Shown here in pieces: positions 30,067-39,071 of a stretch of DNA of 64,000 nucleotides (position 1 is the stretch's first letter; every line of letters begins with the position of its first letter). Source of the DNA: Nonomuraea sp. PA05. GTDB taxonomy: Bacteria > Actinomycetota > Actinomycetes > Streptosporangiales > Streptosporangiaceae. Position numbers and translations under genes: made by a program. The notes below the pieces were generated by a model that worked only from the letters and a program-made list of their open reading frames with translations, did not search any database and was not told the DNA's origin. The stretch is from NCBI RefSeq assembly GCF_008086045.1, contig NZ_VSEY01000001.1:550329-614328 (forward strand). The letters run 5' to 3'.

Positions 30067-30228
30067 GGCAGTGCCTTCCCCTGACGTGGCTTCACGCTCC
30101 CGACCATGGTGCGCGACCCCCACGGCCCCGGGCAGCGTCCCGCCAGGTCCCCTTGCTGCACCGGCACGGCACCTTCCTGCCACGCCGGGCCAGGGCGCCA
30201 CGCCACCGCCGCGACCTACGCTCGCCGC

Positions 30229-31092
30229 ATGTCCTTCCACGAGCTGCTGACCAGAACCGTCAGGGACCCCGACCGCGTCATCCGCTTCGGCCCGCACCCC
30301 GACCAGGTCATCGACGTCCACCTCCCGCCACGGGAGACGGCGCCGGCGGTGGTCCTGCTGCACGGCGGGTTCTGGCTGTCGCGCTACGACAGGACGCACG
30401 CGCGCCCCATGGCCGCCGCGCTGGCCGCCCTCGGGCACCGGGTGTACGTGCCGGAGTACCGCAGGCTCGGGCAGGAGGGCGGCGGCTATCCCGGCACGTT
30501 CGACGACGTGGCCGCCGCGGTCGATCTCGTCGCGCGGGAGCGGCGGGGGATCGTCGTGGCGGGGCACTCGGCGGGCGGGCACCTGGCCCTCTGGTCGGCG
30601 CTGCGCCACCGGCTGCCGGCCTCCTGCCCGTGGCGGGGTGAGCCCGCCATCGACGCGGTGGTGGGGCTGGCGGCGCTGTCGGACCTGGGGGAGGCGTACA
30701 CCAGCGGGCTGGGCGACGGGGCGGCGGTGCGGCTGGTGGACGGCCGCCCGGAGCTTCTCGCCCGCACCGACCCCGCCCGCCTGCTGCCACCCGCTCCCGC
30801 GCCCGGGCCGGCCCTCGCGGCCCTGCCCGCCTCCGCGGTGCGCCTGGCGCTCGTGCACGGGGCTCGGGACCGGCTCGTGCCCGTGGACATGAGCCGCAGG
30901 TTCGCGATCCGGGCGGGGGCCGAGCTGACCGAGATCGAGGACGCCGGGCACTTCGCCCTCCTCGACCCGCTCTCCACCGCCTGGCCCGCGGTGATCCGCG
31001 CCATGGCGCAGGCCCGTCCGCCCGCCGATGGCAGGAAGCGGTCACCGGCCTGCACCTTGCTGGCCGCCCGCGACCCCCTTCCCGCATTCTGA
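30229..31092 (+). CDS. Alpha/beta hydrolase (kynurenine-formamidase-like)
   Basis: 287 residues. Motifs HGGFW (oxyanion), GHSAGGHL (nucleophile Ser), ARDRLVP (Asp) and DAGHFALL (His) form a complete alpha/beta-hydrolase triad. The HGGFW signature recalls bacterial kynurenine formamidase and carboxylesterase-like enzymes. It is divergent from TyrA across 162 bases. ATG at 30229 fits the domain start; the frame is open further upstream but without homology. The true substrate is not determined by sequence, and the last ~25 residues are low in conservation. Confidence 0.82.
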   Translation: MSFHELLTRTVRDPDRVIRFGPHPDQVIDVHLPPRETAPAVVLLHGGFWLSRYDRTHARPMAAALAALGHRVYVPEYRRLGQEGGGYPGTFDDVAAAVDLVARERRGIVVAGHSAGGHLALWSALRHRLPASCPWRGEPAIDAVVGLAALSDLGEAYTSGLGDGAAVRLVDGRPELLARTDPARLLPPAPAPGPALAALPASAVRLALVHGARDRLVPVDMSRRFAIRAGAELTEIEDAGHFALLDPLSTAWPAVIRAMAQARPPADGRKRSPACTLLAARDPLPAF

Positions 31093-31143
31093 TCACCGCA
31101 CACTGAAAGTGCCGTAACACCGACCGACGACGAAGGGCACAAA

Positions 31144-31788
31144 ATGACCAACGTCACTTTTTTGGATAACCGCAATTCCGTGAATGGGTCACCGCGCTGG
31201 CGCGAATTCGTCAATCACGCCGGCGGCAGATCCGCTCACATCACGTTACGTTCGGACGAGCCGGGAATTCGCGGCCTGTTCCGCTACCGCCCGGAGGCGG
31301 CGCAACCGCTGAACCTGCTCTCCGAGGTGCTCCTGTGCGGCGACGGCACCCTGACCAGGGGTGAACGCGAGCTGATCGCCGCCTACGTGTCGTCGCTCAA
31401 CCACTGCCGGTTCTGCTACCACACGCACGCCGCCTTCGCCGCGGTTCGCGTCCCCGGCGGCATGGAGCTGGTGGGCCAGGTGCGCGACGACCTGCACAGC
31501 GCCCCGGTCCCGGCCAAGCTCAAGGCGCTGCTGGCGATCGCGGCGGCCGTCCAGCGCGGGGGGCAGGAGGTGACGCCCGAGCACGTGGCGGCGGCCAGGC
31601 GGGAGGGTGCCACGGACGAGGAGATCCACGACACGGTTCTGATCGCGGCGGCGTTCTGCATGTACAACCGGTACGTGGACGGCCTGGCCACGCTGGCCTG
31701 CGACGACCCCGAGCACTACGCCGAGCGGGCCCGGCTGACCGGCGGGTACGTGGCCACCTGGAACGACGCGCTGGAGGAGGCCTGCTGA
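31144..31788 (+). CDS. Carboxymuconolactone decarboxylase/AhpD-like peroxidase-related protein
   Basis: 214 residues. Core motif NHCRFCYHTHAAFAA is the C-x-x-C-x3-H site of CMD/AhpD-like peroxidase-related proteins, followed by IAAAFCMYNRYVDGLAT. A ~45-residue N-terminal tail precedes the domain. The paralogue at 32424 is highly similar, sharing GIRGLF and TRGERELIAAYVS. Genes of this family act in peroxide reduction or in oxidative modification of metabolites. GAAGGGCAC precedes ATG 31144. Paired with a SnoaL gene facing the other way and the FOXRED2-like flavoprotein downstream. Confidence 0.85.
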   Translation: MTNVTFLDNRNSVNGSPRWREFVNHAGGRSAHITLRSDEPGIRGLFRYRPEAAQPLNLLSEVLLCGDGTLTRGERELIAAYVSSLNHCRFCYHTHAAFAAVRVPGGMELVGQVRDDLHSAPVPAKLKALLAIAAAVQRGGQEVTPEHVAAARREGATDEEIHDTVLIAAAFCMYNRYVDGLATLACDDPEHYAERARLTGGYVATWNDALEEAC

Positions 31789-31844
31789 GAAGCCCGCGGA
31801 GCCGCGGCGCGGGCTCCGTGCGGCGCCCGCGCCCGAGACCTCCG

Positions 31845-32237
31845 TCAGGCGAAGAACTCGTCCACCGAGTACGGATCGTACGGGTAGCTCGTCCGCTCGC
31901 TGATCCTCCCGCCGCTCAACCGGAAGAGCTGCAGCCCGTGGTCGTTGAGGGTGCGGCCGTCGCGCTCACCCCGGATCGACAGCACCGCGGCCACGCGGTC
32001 ACCGCTGACGAGGTAGTCCTCCGGCTCCAGCCGCAGCCCGCCGGATGCGGCCTCGGCCAGCCGGGCCAGGTAGCCGAGCACCTCCTGCTTGCCCCGGTAG
32101 TCCTTGGCCATCGGGCCGCGGCCCGGGACGTGGAAGACGACGTCGTCGGTGAGGAGGTCTCGCAGTACGTCCAAGTCGCCCTTGGCGAGGGCGTCGTAGA
32201 AACCGCTGGCGACAGTGATGCTGGAATGTTCGGTCAT
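31845..32237 (-). CDS. SnoaL-like/NTF2-like domain protein
   Basis: 130 residues with a SnoaL/NTF2-like alpha+beta fold: ASGFYDALAKGDLDVLRDLLTD then VVFHVPGRGP, and the late strand GLQLFRLSGGRISE. Members include polyketide cyclases and many ketosteroid-isomerase-like proteins of unknown function. The ATG at 32237 is chosen at the domain start, since the open frame continues upstream. It lies between the two CMD paralogues, divergent from the second. Confidence 0.82.
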   Translation of the reverse strand: MTEHSSITVASGFYDALAKGDLDVLRDLLTDDVVFHVPGRGPMAKDYRGKQEVLGYLARLAEAASGGLRLEPEDYLVSGDRVAAVLSIRGERDGRTLNDHGLQLFRLSGGRISERTSYPYDPYSVDEFFA

Positions 32238-32423
32238 GGATTCCGTCCATCGCAAACAGGGCTTATGGGCCGTTCGCGACCTTACGCTGCGTAGATCCGC
32301 AAAACAAGAAGCCGTCCGGAATGGGCGCATAAATGGAGAAAAGGGGGACGTTGACAGTGGATGAGCGACCACCCGATCATGCAGGAGGTGACCGACCCGA
32401 CCGGCCGAAAATGAGGAGCATTA

Positions 32424-32987
32424 ATGCCCCACATCACCATCGATTCTGGTGAGCCCGGAATTCGTGGCCTCTTCGCCTTCCGCCCCGAGACGGCCGGACC
32501 GCTGAACGCCCTGGCCGAGGCGCTGCTGCGCGGCGACAACACGCTGACGCGCGGCGAGCGGGAGCTGATCGCCGCGTACGTGTCGGGGCTCAACGAGTGC
32601 CGCTACTGCACCGCCTCGCACGCCGCGTTCGCCGCCGCCCAGCTGCCCGGCGGCATGGACCTGGTCGACCGGGTACGCGCCGGCGAGGCGGGCACCGAGA
32701 TCTCCCTGAAGCTCAGGGCGCTGCTGGCGATCGCCGCCGCCGTGCGGCGGAGCGGCCGCGAGGTCACCGGCGACCTGGTGGACGCGGCCAGGGCCGAGGG
32801 CGCCACCGATCGCGAGATCCACGACACCGTGCTGATCGCGGCGGCGTTCTGCATGTTCAACAGGTACGTGGACGGCCTGGCCACGCACGCCCCCGACGAC
32901 CCTGGCTTCTACGCCACCTCCGCCGAGCGCATCGTGGAGCACGGCTACGGTCATCCCGCCCCGCAGCAGGCGGGACACGCCGGGTGA
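32424..32987 (+). CDS. Carboxymuconolactone decarboxylase/AhpD-like protein, paralogue
   Basis: 187 residues, closely related to the gene at 31144 by motif: GIRGLFAFRPE, LTRGERELIAAYVS, ECRYCTASHAAFAA (C-x-x-C-x3-H) and IAAAFCMFNRYVDGLATHA, without the long N-terminal tail. Tandem CMD genes in opposite settings suggest duplication. GAGGAG precedes ATG 32424. The GTG start of the flavoprotein overlaps its stop (GTGA), so CMD protein and flavoprotein are coupled, possibly as a redox pair. Confidence 0.86.
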   Translation: MPHITIDSGEPGIRGLFAFRPETAGPLNALAEALLRGDNTLTRGERELIAAYVSGLNECRYCTASHAAFAAAQLPGGMDLVDRVRAGEAGTEISLKLRALLAIAAAVRRSGREVTGDLVDAARAEGATDREIHDTVLIAAAFCMFNRYVDGLATHAPDDPGFYATSAERIVEHGYGHPAPQQAGHAG

Positions 32988-34522
32988 CGCACGACCACCG
33001 CTACCTGATCATCGGCGCGGGCCCCGGCGGGCTCCAGCTCAGCCACTTCCTGCAGCGGGCCGGCGCCGACTACGTCACGCTGGAGCGGGAGGATTCGCCC
33101 GGCGGCTTCTTCCGCCGCTACCCGCGCCACCGGCGGCTGATCTCGCTGAACAAGGTCCACACCGGCGAGAAGGACCGCGAGATCCAGCTCCGCTGGGACT
33201 GGAACTCCCTGCTCAACGAGGGCCCCGAGCTGGCGTTCCCGAGCTACTCGCAGGAGTACTTCCCGCACGCCGACGACCTGCTGCGCTACCTCGCCGACTT
33301 CCAGCGCGTGCACGACCTGCGGGTGCGTTACTCCACGCCGGTGCTGCGGGTGGACAAACAGGACGGCCGCTTCACGGTGCACACGGACGGCGACGTCTAC
33401 CGCGCCGACTGCGTGATCGTGGCGACCGGGTTCGGCGGCCCGCACGTGCCCGCCATCCCCGGCATCGAGCTGGCCACCGGCTACGAGGACGTCCCGGCCG
33501 GCGGCGAGAACTTCGCAGGCAAGCGGGTGCTCATCGTCGGCAAGGGCAACTCGGCGTTCGAGACGGCCCAGGCGCTGCTGCCGTACGCGTCGGTCATCCA
33601 CCTGGCCAGCCCCAGCCCCGTCCGGCTGACCTGGACCAGCAAGCACCCCGGCCACGTGCGCGGCCAGTACGGCGCGCTGCTGGACAGCTACTGGTTCAAG
33701 ACCCTGCACGCCGTGCTGGAGTGCACGGTGGACCGGATCTGGCGCGAGGACGGCGGCTTCCGCGCCGCGATCACGTACACGCTGGCCGACGGCGAGCAGG
33801 CGGTGCTCGACTACGACGCCGTGCTGCGCTGCACCGGCTTCACCATGGACACCGGCCTGTTCGACGAGTCCTGCCGGCCCGAGCTGGCGCCGAACGGCCG
33901 CATCCCGGCCATCCGCCCCGACTTCCAGTCCGCCGACGTGGACGGCCTGTACTTCGCGGGCACCCTCATGCAGGCCCGCGACTTCAAGCGCGCCTCCTCG
34001 GCGTTCATCGACGGCTTCCGCTACAACCTGCGCACCCTGGCCGCGCTGCTGCGCGAACGCTACGACGGGGTGCCGCTGCGCTCGCGCGAACTGCCCGCCG
34101 ACGCCGGCCTGCTGACCGACGACGTGCTCGGCCGCGTCAACCACAGCTCGGCGCTGTGGACCCAGTTCGAGTACCTGGCGGACGCGTACGTCATCGACGC
34201 GGCGAGCCGGACGGCGCGGCACTACGAGGATCTGCCGGAGGACTACGCCGTCTCCCGCTTCACCGGCGAGGACCTGCTGCTCACCGTCACCCTGCGCTGG
34301 GGCCCGCGCGACCGGCACCCCGACGTGTTCGCCATCCGCCGGCACCCGACGCCTGACCGCGCCGACGAGTGCGCCTTCCTGCATCCCGTCGTCCGGGTCT
34401 GGCGGGGCGGCGAACAGGTCGCCGAGCGGCACCTGCTGGAGGACCTGCAAGCCCGCTGGCAGGACCCGGTACGCCACGTCGCCCCGCTGCGCGCCTTCCT
34501 GTCCGAGCACCTGCCCGTCTAG
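32984..34522 (+). CDS. FAD-dependent NAD(P)-binding oxidoreductase (FOXRED2-like)
   Basis: 512 residues. Two Rossmann motifs, IIGAGPGGLQLSHFL (FAD) and VLIVGKGNSAFETAQ (NADPH), with SPGGFFRRYPRHRRLISLNK and FAGTLMQARDFKRASSAFI. It resembles the FOXRED2-like class of flavoproteins, related to class B monooxygenases; the usual Baeyer-Villiger fingerprint was not found. The C-terminal ~150 residues are an extension typical of that class. It is coupled to the CMD gene. The stop shares the CTAG with the convergent gene on the other strand. Confidence 0.84.
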   Translation: MTHDHRYLIIGAGPGGLQLSHFLQRAGADYVTLEREDSPGGFFRRYPRHRRLISLNKVHTGEKDREIQLRWDWNSLLNEGPELAFPSYSQEYFPHADDLLRYLADFQRVHDLRVRYSTPVLRVDKQDGRFTVHTDGDVYRADCVIVATGFGGPHVPAIPGIELATGYEDVPAGGENFAGKRVLIVGKGNSAFETAQALLPYASVIHLASPSPVRLTWTSKHPGHVRGQYGALLDSYWFKTLHAVLECTVDRIWREDGGFRAAITYTLADGEQAVLDYDAVLRCTGFTMDTGLFDESCRPELAPNGRIPAIRPDFQSADVDGLYFAGTLMQARDFKRASSAFIDGFRYNLRTLAALLRERYDGVPLRSRELPADAGLLTDDVLGRVNHSSALWTQFEYLADAYVIDAASRTARHYEDLPEDYAVSRFTGEDLLLTVTLRWGPRDRHPDVFAIRRHPTPDRADECAFLHPVVRVWRGGEQVAERHLLEDLQARWQDPVRHVAPLRAFLSEHLPV

Positions 34523-35637
34523 GAGAGGAAGCGCTCCACCAGATCGTCCACCACGCCCTCGAAAGAACCGCGCGCCTTCAGCGCGGCGCGCTGCCTGGCG
34601 GCCCCGCTCCCCGCCTCGCGCAACCACCGCCACTCCCGCGCGACCGCCTCCAGGTCGCCGCTGTCCGACAGGGCGGGCCGCACGTGCTCCAGCAGTCCCG
34701 CCACGATCTCCGCCACCGGAACCGCCCGCCCGGTGTGCGGGTCCACGCCGTGCCCGTCGAGCCCGTCCCTGGCCGCCCGCCAGTACGCCGCCCGCAGCAG
34801 CTCGCCCGGCGTCCGCGGCCCGGGATCGCCGTCCCGCACCCGCCCCAGTGACACCGTGACCAGCGCCCTGACCACCAGCGCCAGGAGCAGCGACTCGCGC
34901 GCCGAGGCGGGCACGTCCGTCACCCGCACCTCCACGGTCGGCAGCCGCGGCGAGGGCCGCACGTCCCAGAAGACGGTCGCCGGATCGACCAGCGCGCCGC
35001 TCGCGTTCAGCGCCGCGACCACGCTCTCGTAGTGCTCCAGGCTCTCCAGGTACGGCGGCGGCCCGGCCACCGGCCACTTGCTCCAGGACAGCACCCGCCA
35101 GCCCGCGTAACCGGTGTCGCGGCCCGTCCAGAACGGCGAGTTGGCCATGAGCGCGATCAGCGCGGGCAGCCAGGGCCGCAGATGGTTGCAGACCAGCGGC
35201 GCCAGCTCCCGCTCCGGCAGGTGCACGTGCACGTGACCGGCGCAGATGGCCTGCTCGTCGTGGAGCGCCCGGTAGTTCTCGATGCCGAGGTCGTAGCGGG
35301 GGTCCTCGGTGATGGGCGGCGGCACCGCGTCGCCCAGCACGGGCGTGCCCGACGCGAGCACGGCCAGCCCTTCGGCCCGCGCGGCGGCGGCGACCACGTC
35401 CCGCATGCGCCGCAGCTCCCGCTCCAGCTCCGCCGGGCCGGCGACGGGCGGCGTCTTGGCCTCCACCTGGAACTGGGTGATCTCGGTGCACACCAGGTCG
35501 CCGAGCTCCCCGGCGGCCCGCCGGACGACCGGCCCGGCTCCCGGCGCGACCTCGCGCGTGCGGGGATCGACGACGAAGTACTCCTCCTCGACCCCCATCA
35601 GGGGCCGGACGGGGTCGAACGCGGCGGTCACGGTCAT
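34519..35637 (-). CDS. Carboxylate-amine ligase, YbdK-type (GCS2 family)
   Basis: 372 residues, glutamate-cysteine ligase family 2: MGVEEEYFVVDPRTR, ITQFQVEAKTPP, and the ATP-grasp-like HVHVHLPE and WDVRPSPRLPTVEVRVTD segments. Family members ligate glutamate to cysteine or act as weak ligases. An actinomycete with mycothiol does not need glutathione, so the role is open. Convergent with the flavoprotein, sharing CTAG at the stops. ATG at 35637 matches the conserved start. Confidence 0.88.
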   Translation of the reverse strand: MTVTAAFDPVRPLMGVEEEYFVVDPRTREVAPGAGPVVRRAAGELGDLVCTEITQFQVEAKTPPVAGPAELERELRRMRDVVAAAARAEGLAVLASGTPVLGDAVPPPITEDPRYDLGIENYRALHDEQAICAGHVHVHLPERELAPLVCNHLRPWLPALIALMANSPFWTGRDTGYAGWRVLSWSKWPVAGPPPYLESLEHYESVVAALNASGALVDPATVFWDVRPSPRLPTVEVRVTDVPASARESLLLALVVRALVTVSLGRVRDGDPGPRTPGELLRAAYWRAARDGLDGHGVDPHTGRAVPVAEIVAGLLEHVRPALSDSGDLEAVAREWRWLREAGSGAARQRAALKARGSFEGVVDDLVERFLS

Positions 35638-35770
35638 GCGCTCCCTTGCCGGAGGTGGACGGTCAGGTCCGATCTTGCCGCCCCCGCAGCCCGTCCCGCT
35701 GCCTTTAGGTCTAGGCGACCTATTGGACGCGACGTACAGTCCCGGTCAAACCCCCGTCCCGAGGCGGTCG

Positions 35771-38700
35771 ATGGCCATGTCGTCGCGATTCCTGGTGCCC
35801 TTAGTCGCCCTCCTGCTCGTCCTCGCCACGGGAGCCGCTCCCGCCTGGGCGGACACGGCGGCGGGGTCGAGCGCGTGCACGGCCGGCGGCGTCACCTGGC
35901 GGGCGGCCTGGACGGTGTCCGACTCCGTCTACGGCCCGCTCGCCAGGGTGACCGGCCTGACCAGGACCGACGGCTCGGGCACGGCCGACGCCGGCGGGTC
36001 GCAGTGGGAGCTGCGCTGGGACAACGTCCCCGCCCAGTGGCCGCCGAGCACCCCGCAGGCGGCGCCGTTCCAGCAGGTCACCGGCACGCTCGCCGGCGTC
36101 GGTGGCCAGCCGGTCGCCACGTACCTGTCGCCGCGGCTGGTCGCCCCCGACGGGGGCTGCCAGATCTACCTGTCGCCGTACGCCAACGCGCACGGGCAGC
36201 CCGGTCAGCCGCGGATCGCGGTGCTCGGGGACAGCCTCGTGCAGCAGCTCAACGACTCCGGCTACAACGCCGCCCACGGCGTCCAGGGCTACGTGGAGGG
36301 CAACCTCAACACCGCGGGCCTGCTCGCGGAGGTCGAGGGGCAGGGCGGGCGCCGCTGGACCGACGGCGGCGGCGCCGGCCTGGCGAAGGCCGGTAGCTAC
36401 CTGCTCGACGAGTTCCGCGGGCTCACCGAGCACGAGACGAGCGGGTTCGTGGTCGCCCTGGGCGCCAACGACGCGCTGCACGTCGCGCTGGGCGCCACCC
36501 AGCAGGAGCGCGACGCCCGCTGGGCGGCCGTGTACGACAAGCTCCTGGCGGTGCTGGGCGAGATGATCGCCGGCACCGGCTGCCTGGTCGCGATCACCGC
36601 GCCCGAGCACGGCAACGTCTACAGCGCCAACTACGCCGCCGCGGCCACCACGCTCAACGACGTGCTGCGCTGGATCGCCGCCGCCGACGGCTCCGACTCC
36701 TTCACCCTGCTCGACTTCGCCGCCGAGGCGAAGCAGCACCAGCACGGCGCCGCGCACCCCTGGTTCGACACCGACAACCTGCACCTCGACCTCGCCGGCA
36801 AGCTCGTCTACACCGCGAAGATCACCGAGGCCGCGCAGCGCTGCGGCCAGGTCTCGCCCGCGCGGGCCGTGCAGGTCTACGGCGCGCCCGGCACGTTCGG
36901 CACGCTCACCGACGGCGGCACGGCGCCCACCGGCCAGCCCATCGGCGCCTCCCCGGTCGCCGGATGGGACGTGCCGCCGGGGCAGAGCGCGTTCTTCTCC
37001 GCGGTCGCAGCCGACGGGACCATCTTCACGGCGGGCCTCGACCACAACGCGGTCTTCTTCTTCCCGACGGCCGACGACAGCGTGATCATGTCCTTCGACC
37101 CGGCGCGCCGCGCGTACGAGAACATCCGGATCCGCTCCACCACCGGCGCCACCCACGGCAGGTACCCGCCCGCCTCGCCGGGCGGCAGCTCCATCGCCGA
37201 CCTGCAAGCCATCGACGGCGGCGACGCGATCGCGTTCACCGTCTTCGCGCCCAACCAGAGCGGCCACGACGGGCAGGGCGTCTGGCCGACGTTCGGCGTC
37301 CTGACCAAGACCGGCGGGCACTGGCAGGTCGCGGACGGCAACCAGTGGACGGCGGCCCAGCTGCGCGACTCCAGCGCCACCCTCGGCCAGGCGGCGTGCG
37401 GCGGCTCCGCCCCCTACTGCCGCGGCATGAACGAGATGTCGCTCCTGCCCGCCTCCCAGGACATCGTGGTCGCGCAGTACACCTCCGGCACCGGCGACGC
37501 GAACAAGAACGGCGCCATCGTCGTCCTGCGCGTGGAGGGCCCCGACGCCGGCGGCCGGTACACCGCCCGGATCCGCGGCCACTACCAGCTTCCCCGCTTC
37601 CCGAACCCGCAGACCGCCGCCCCGGACGACTACGCCGACCTGTCGGTGCTCGCCGTCGAGGCCGACCCCACCGGCACGCTCGGCGACGAACGCTTCACCG
37701 CCGTCTTCGACGCCTGGAACGTGCACAACCCCGTCGTCGAGTTCAGCTACGACGCCGCCACCGGGACGATCACCCCCGTCTCGGCGCCCCTCATCGCCGG
37801 CGACCGCAACGGCGGCGGCGAGTTCTGGGGCTACAGCGCCAGCGCCTACGACGGCGACGGCAACCTGTGGATCCGCCGCAGCCGCGGCTTCGGCAACGGC
37901 CCGCTCGCCGTCTACGCCCGCCAGGCCGGGCAGGACAACATCGGCGGCCAGAGCTGCGCCCACGACCCCGCCAAGACCTGGGACGCCTACACCTCCACCG
38001 CCGGCGGCACCACCGTGTGGGGCCTGACCTGCCCGCCCGACTACGACCTCCTCCAGGGCGCGGAGACCGGCCCCGCCACGGGCGTCGCGTACAACCCGGC
38101 CAACGGCGACCTCGTCACGCTCGGCGCCGGCGGCGAGATGCTGGCCATCCGCACCAGCGGCCAGGGCCGCGCCATGTCCTTCACCATCGGCTCCTTCGCC
38201 GACCCAGGACGCTCCCGGCTGCCCGTCGGCGCCAACCCCGCCGACCCGTCCCGCAAGTCCATCACCGACACCCGGCTCGGCGGCTTCGACGCCTCCGGCC
38301 GCTTCTTCTACTGGCTCGGGCAGCGGGTCGCGCCGAGCTGCGCCGCGCCGGTCGAGGGGCCGTGCCGCAGCGACAACGCCTACGCCGAGCTGGACCAGTG
38401 GCTCGTCACCGCCGACCCCGGCGCCCTGTTCGACCCGGCCCCGGCCGTGCTGCCCGTCGAGCAGGGACAGCGCGTCACGATCGAGGCCGAGCACACCGCG
38501 ACCACCGCCACCACCCTGACCCAAGGGACGACGATCAAGGTCGACTCGCACGCCTACGTGCACAAGTGCCTGTGGGGGTGGGGCACCACCCAGTGCGCCG
38601 ACAAGGGGGCGGACAACTCGTACCAGACCGAGGGGCGGGTGCTCGCCGACGACACCGGCACGGCCGGGCACCCGGGGACGCCCGTCACGTACAAGGTGTT

Positions 38701-38950
38701 CGCGCCACGCGGCGGGCAGTACACGATCGCGTACCGGGCCCGCATGCGCGGCGCGGCCACCGGCCGCATCCACGTCAAGGCCGGCTCCACCACCTACCCG
38801 GCCACCACTCTTGCCGAGGGCGGCTGGGGAGTGACGACCGGCCCTGCGCTGACGCTGGCGCCCGGCGAGAACACCCTGACCATCTCCGCGCCGGCGGGGG
38901 AGGCGGGCTGGTACCTCAACTGGTTCACCCTCACGCGCACGTCACCGTAG
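35771..38950 (+). CDS. Large secreted SGNH/GDSL hydrolase with C-terminal carbohydrate-binding-like domain
   Basis: 1059 residues with a signal peptide (LVPLVALLLVLATGAAPAWA). Around residues 150-360 is a SGNH domain: AVLGDSLVQQL (Ser), GAND (Asn) and DTDNLHLDLAG (Asp/His). A long central part contains beta-rich sequence with Trp- and Gly-rich repeats and seems to be a beta-propeller or similar. The end (IEAEHTATTATTLTQ, then YNW-type aromatic residues) resembles CBM6/CBM35-like modules. It may deacetylate cell-wall or plant polysaccharides. Start ATG 35771 (or 35777) after GAGGCGG. The middle is not assigned. Confidence 0.78.
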   Translation: MAMSSRFLVPLVALLLVLATGAAPAWADTAAGSSACTAGGVTWRAAWTVSDSVYGPLARVTGLTRTDGSGTADAGGSQWELRWDNVPAQWPPSTPQAAPFQQVTGTLAGVGGQPVATYLSPRLVAPDGGCQIYLSPYANAHGQPGQPRIAVLGDSLVQQLNDSGYNAAHGVQGYVEGNLNTAGLLAEVEGQGGRRWTDGGGAGLAKAGSYLLDEFRGLTEHETSGFVVALGANDALHVALGATQQERDARWAAVYDKLLAVLGEMIAGTGCLVAITAPEHGNVYSANYAAAATTLNDVLRWIAAADGSDSFTLLDFAAEAKQHQHGAAHPWFDTDNLHLDLAGKLVYTAKITEAAQRCGQVSPARAVQVYGAPGTFGTLTDGGTAPTGQPIGASPVAGWDVPPGQSAFFSAVAADGTIFTAGLDHNAVFFFPTADDSVIMSFDPARRAYENIRIRSTTGATHGRYPPASPGGSSIADLQAIDGGDAIAFTVFAPNQSGHDGQGVWPTFGVLTKTGGHWQVADGNQWTAAQLRDSSATLGQAACGGSAPYCRGMNEMSLLPASQDIVVAQYTSGTGDANKNGAIVVLRVEGPDAGGRYTARIRGHYQLPRFPNPQTAAPDDYADLSVLAVEADPTGTLGDERFTAVFDAWNVHNPVVEFSYDAATGTITPVSAPLIAGDRNGGGEFWGYSASAYDGDGNLWIRRSRGFGNGPLAVYARQAGQDNIGGQSCAHDPAKTWDAYTSTAGGTTVWGLTCPPDYDLLQGAETGPATGVAYNPANGDLVTLGAGGEMLAIRTSGQGRAMSFTIGSFADPGRSRLPVGANPADPSRKSITDTRLGGFDASGRFFYWLGQRVAPSCAAPVEGPCRSDNAYAELDQWLVTADPGALFDPAPAVLPVEQGQRVTIEAEHTATTATTLTQGTTIKVDSHAYVHKCLWGWGTTQCADKGADNSYQTEGRVLADDTGTAGHPGTPVTYKVFAPRGGQYTIAYRARMRGAATGRIHVKAGSTTYPATTLAEGGWGVTTGPALTLAPGENTLTISAPAGEAGWYLNWFTLTRTSP

Positions 38951-38955
38951 GAGAG

Positions 38956-39071
38956 CGGCGCGGTGACCTGCGCGGGTCACCGCGGGAGGCCGGCGCGGTG
39001 ACATGCGCGTGCCACTGCGGGAGGCCGGCGTGGTGACCTGCGCGGGTCACCGTGGGAGGCCGGCGCGGTGG
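38956..39071 (+). repeat. Three 35-bp tandem repeats with hairpins between convergent genes
   Basis: Copies at 38956-38990, 38991-39025 and 39026-39060 (consensus cggcgcggtgacctgcgcgg...) followed by a partial fourth. Copies 1 and 3 contain ggtgacc-N-ggtcacc, able to form a hairpin, so this may terminate both converging genes. Copy 3 overlaps the stop of the AraC gene. Confidence 0.88.
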
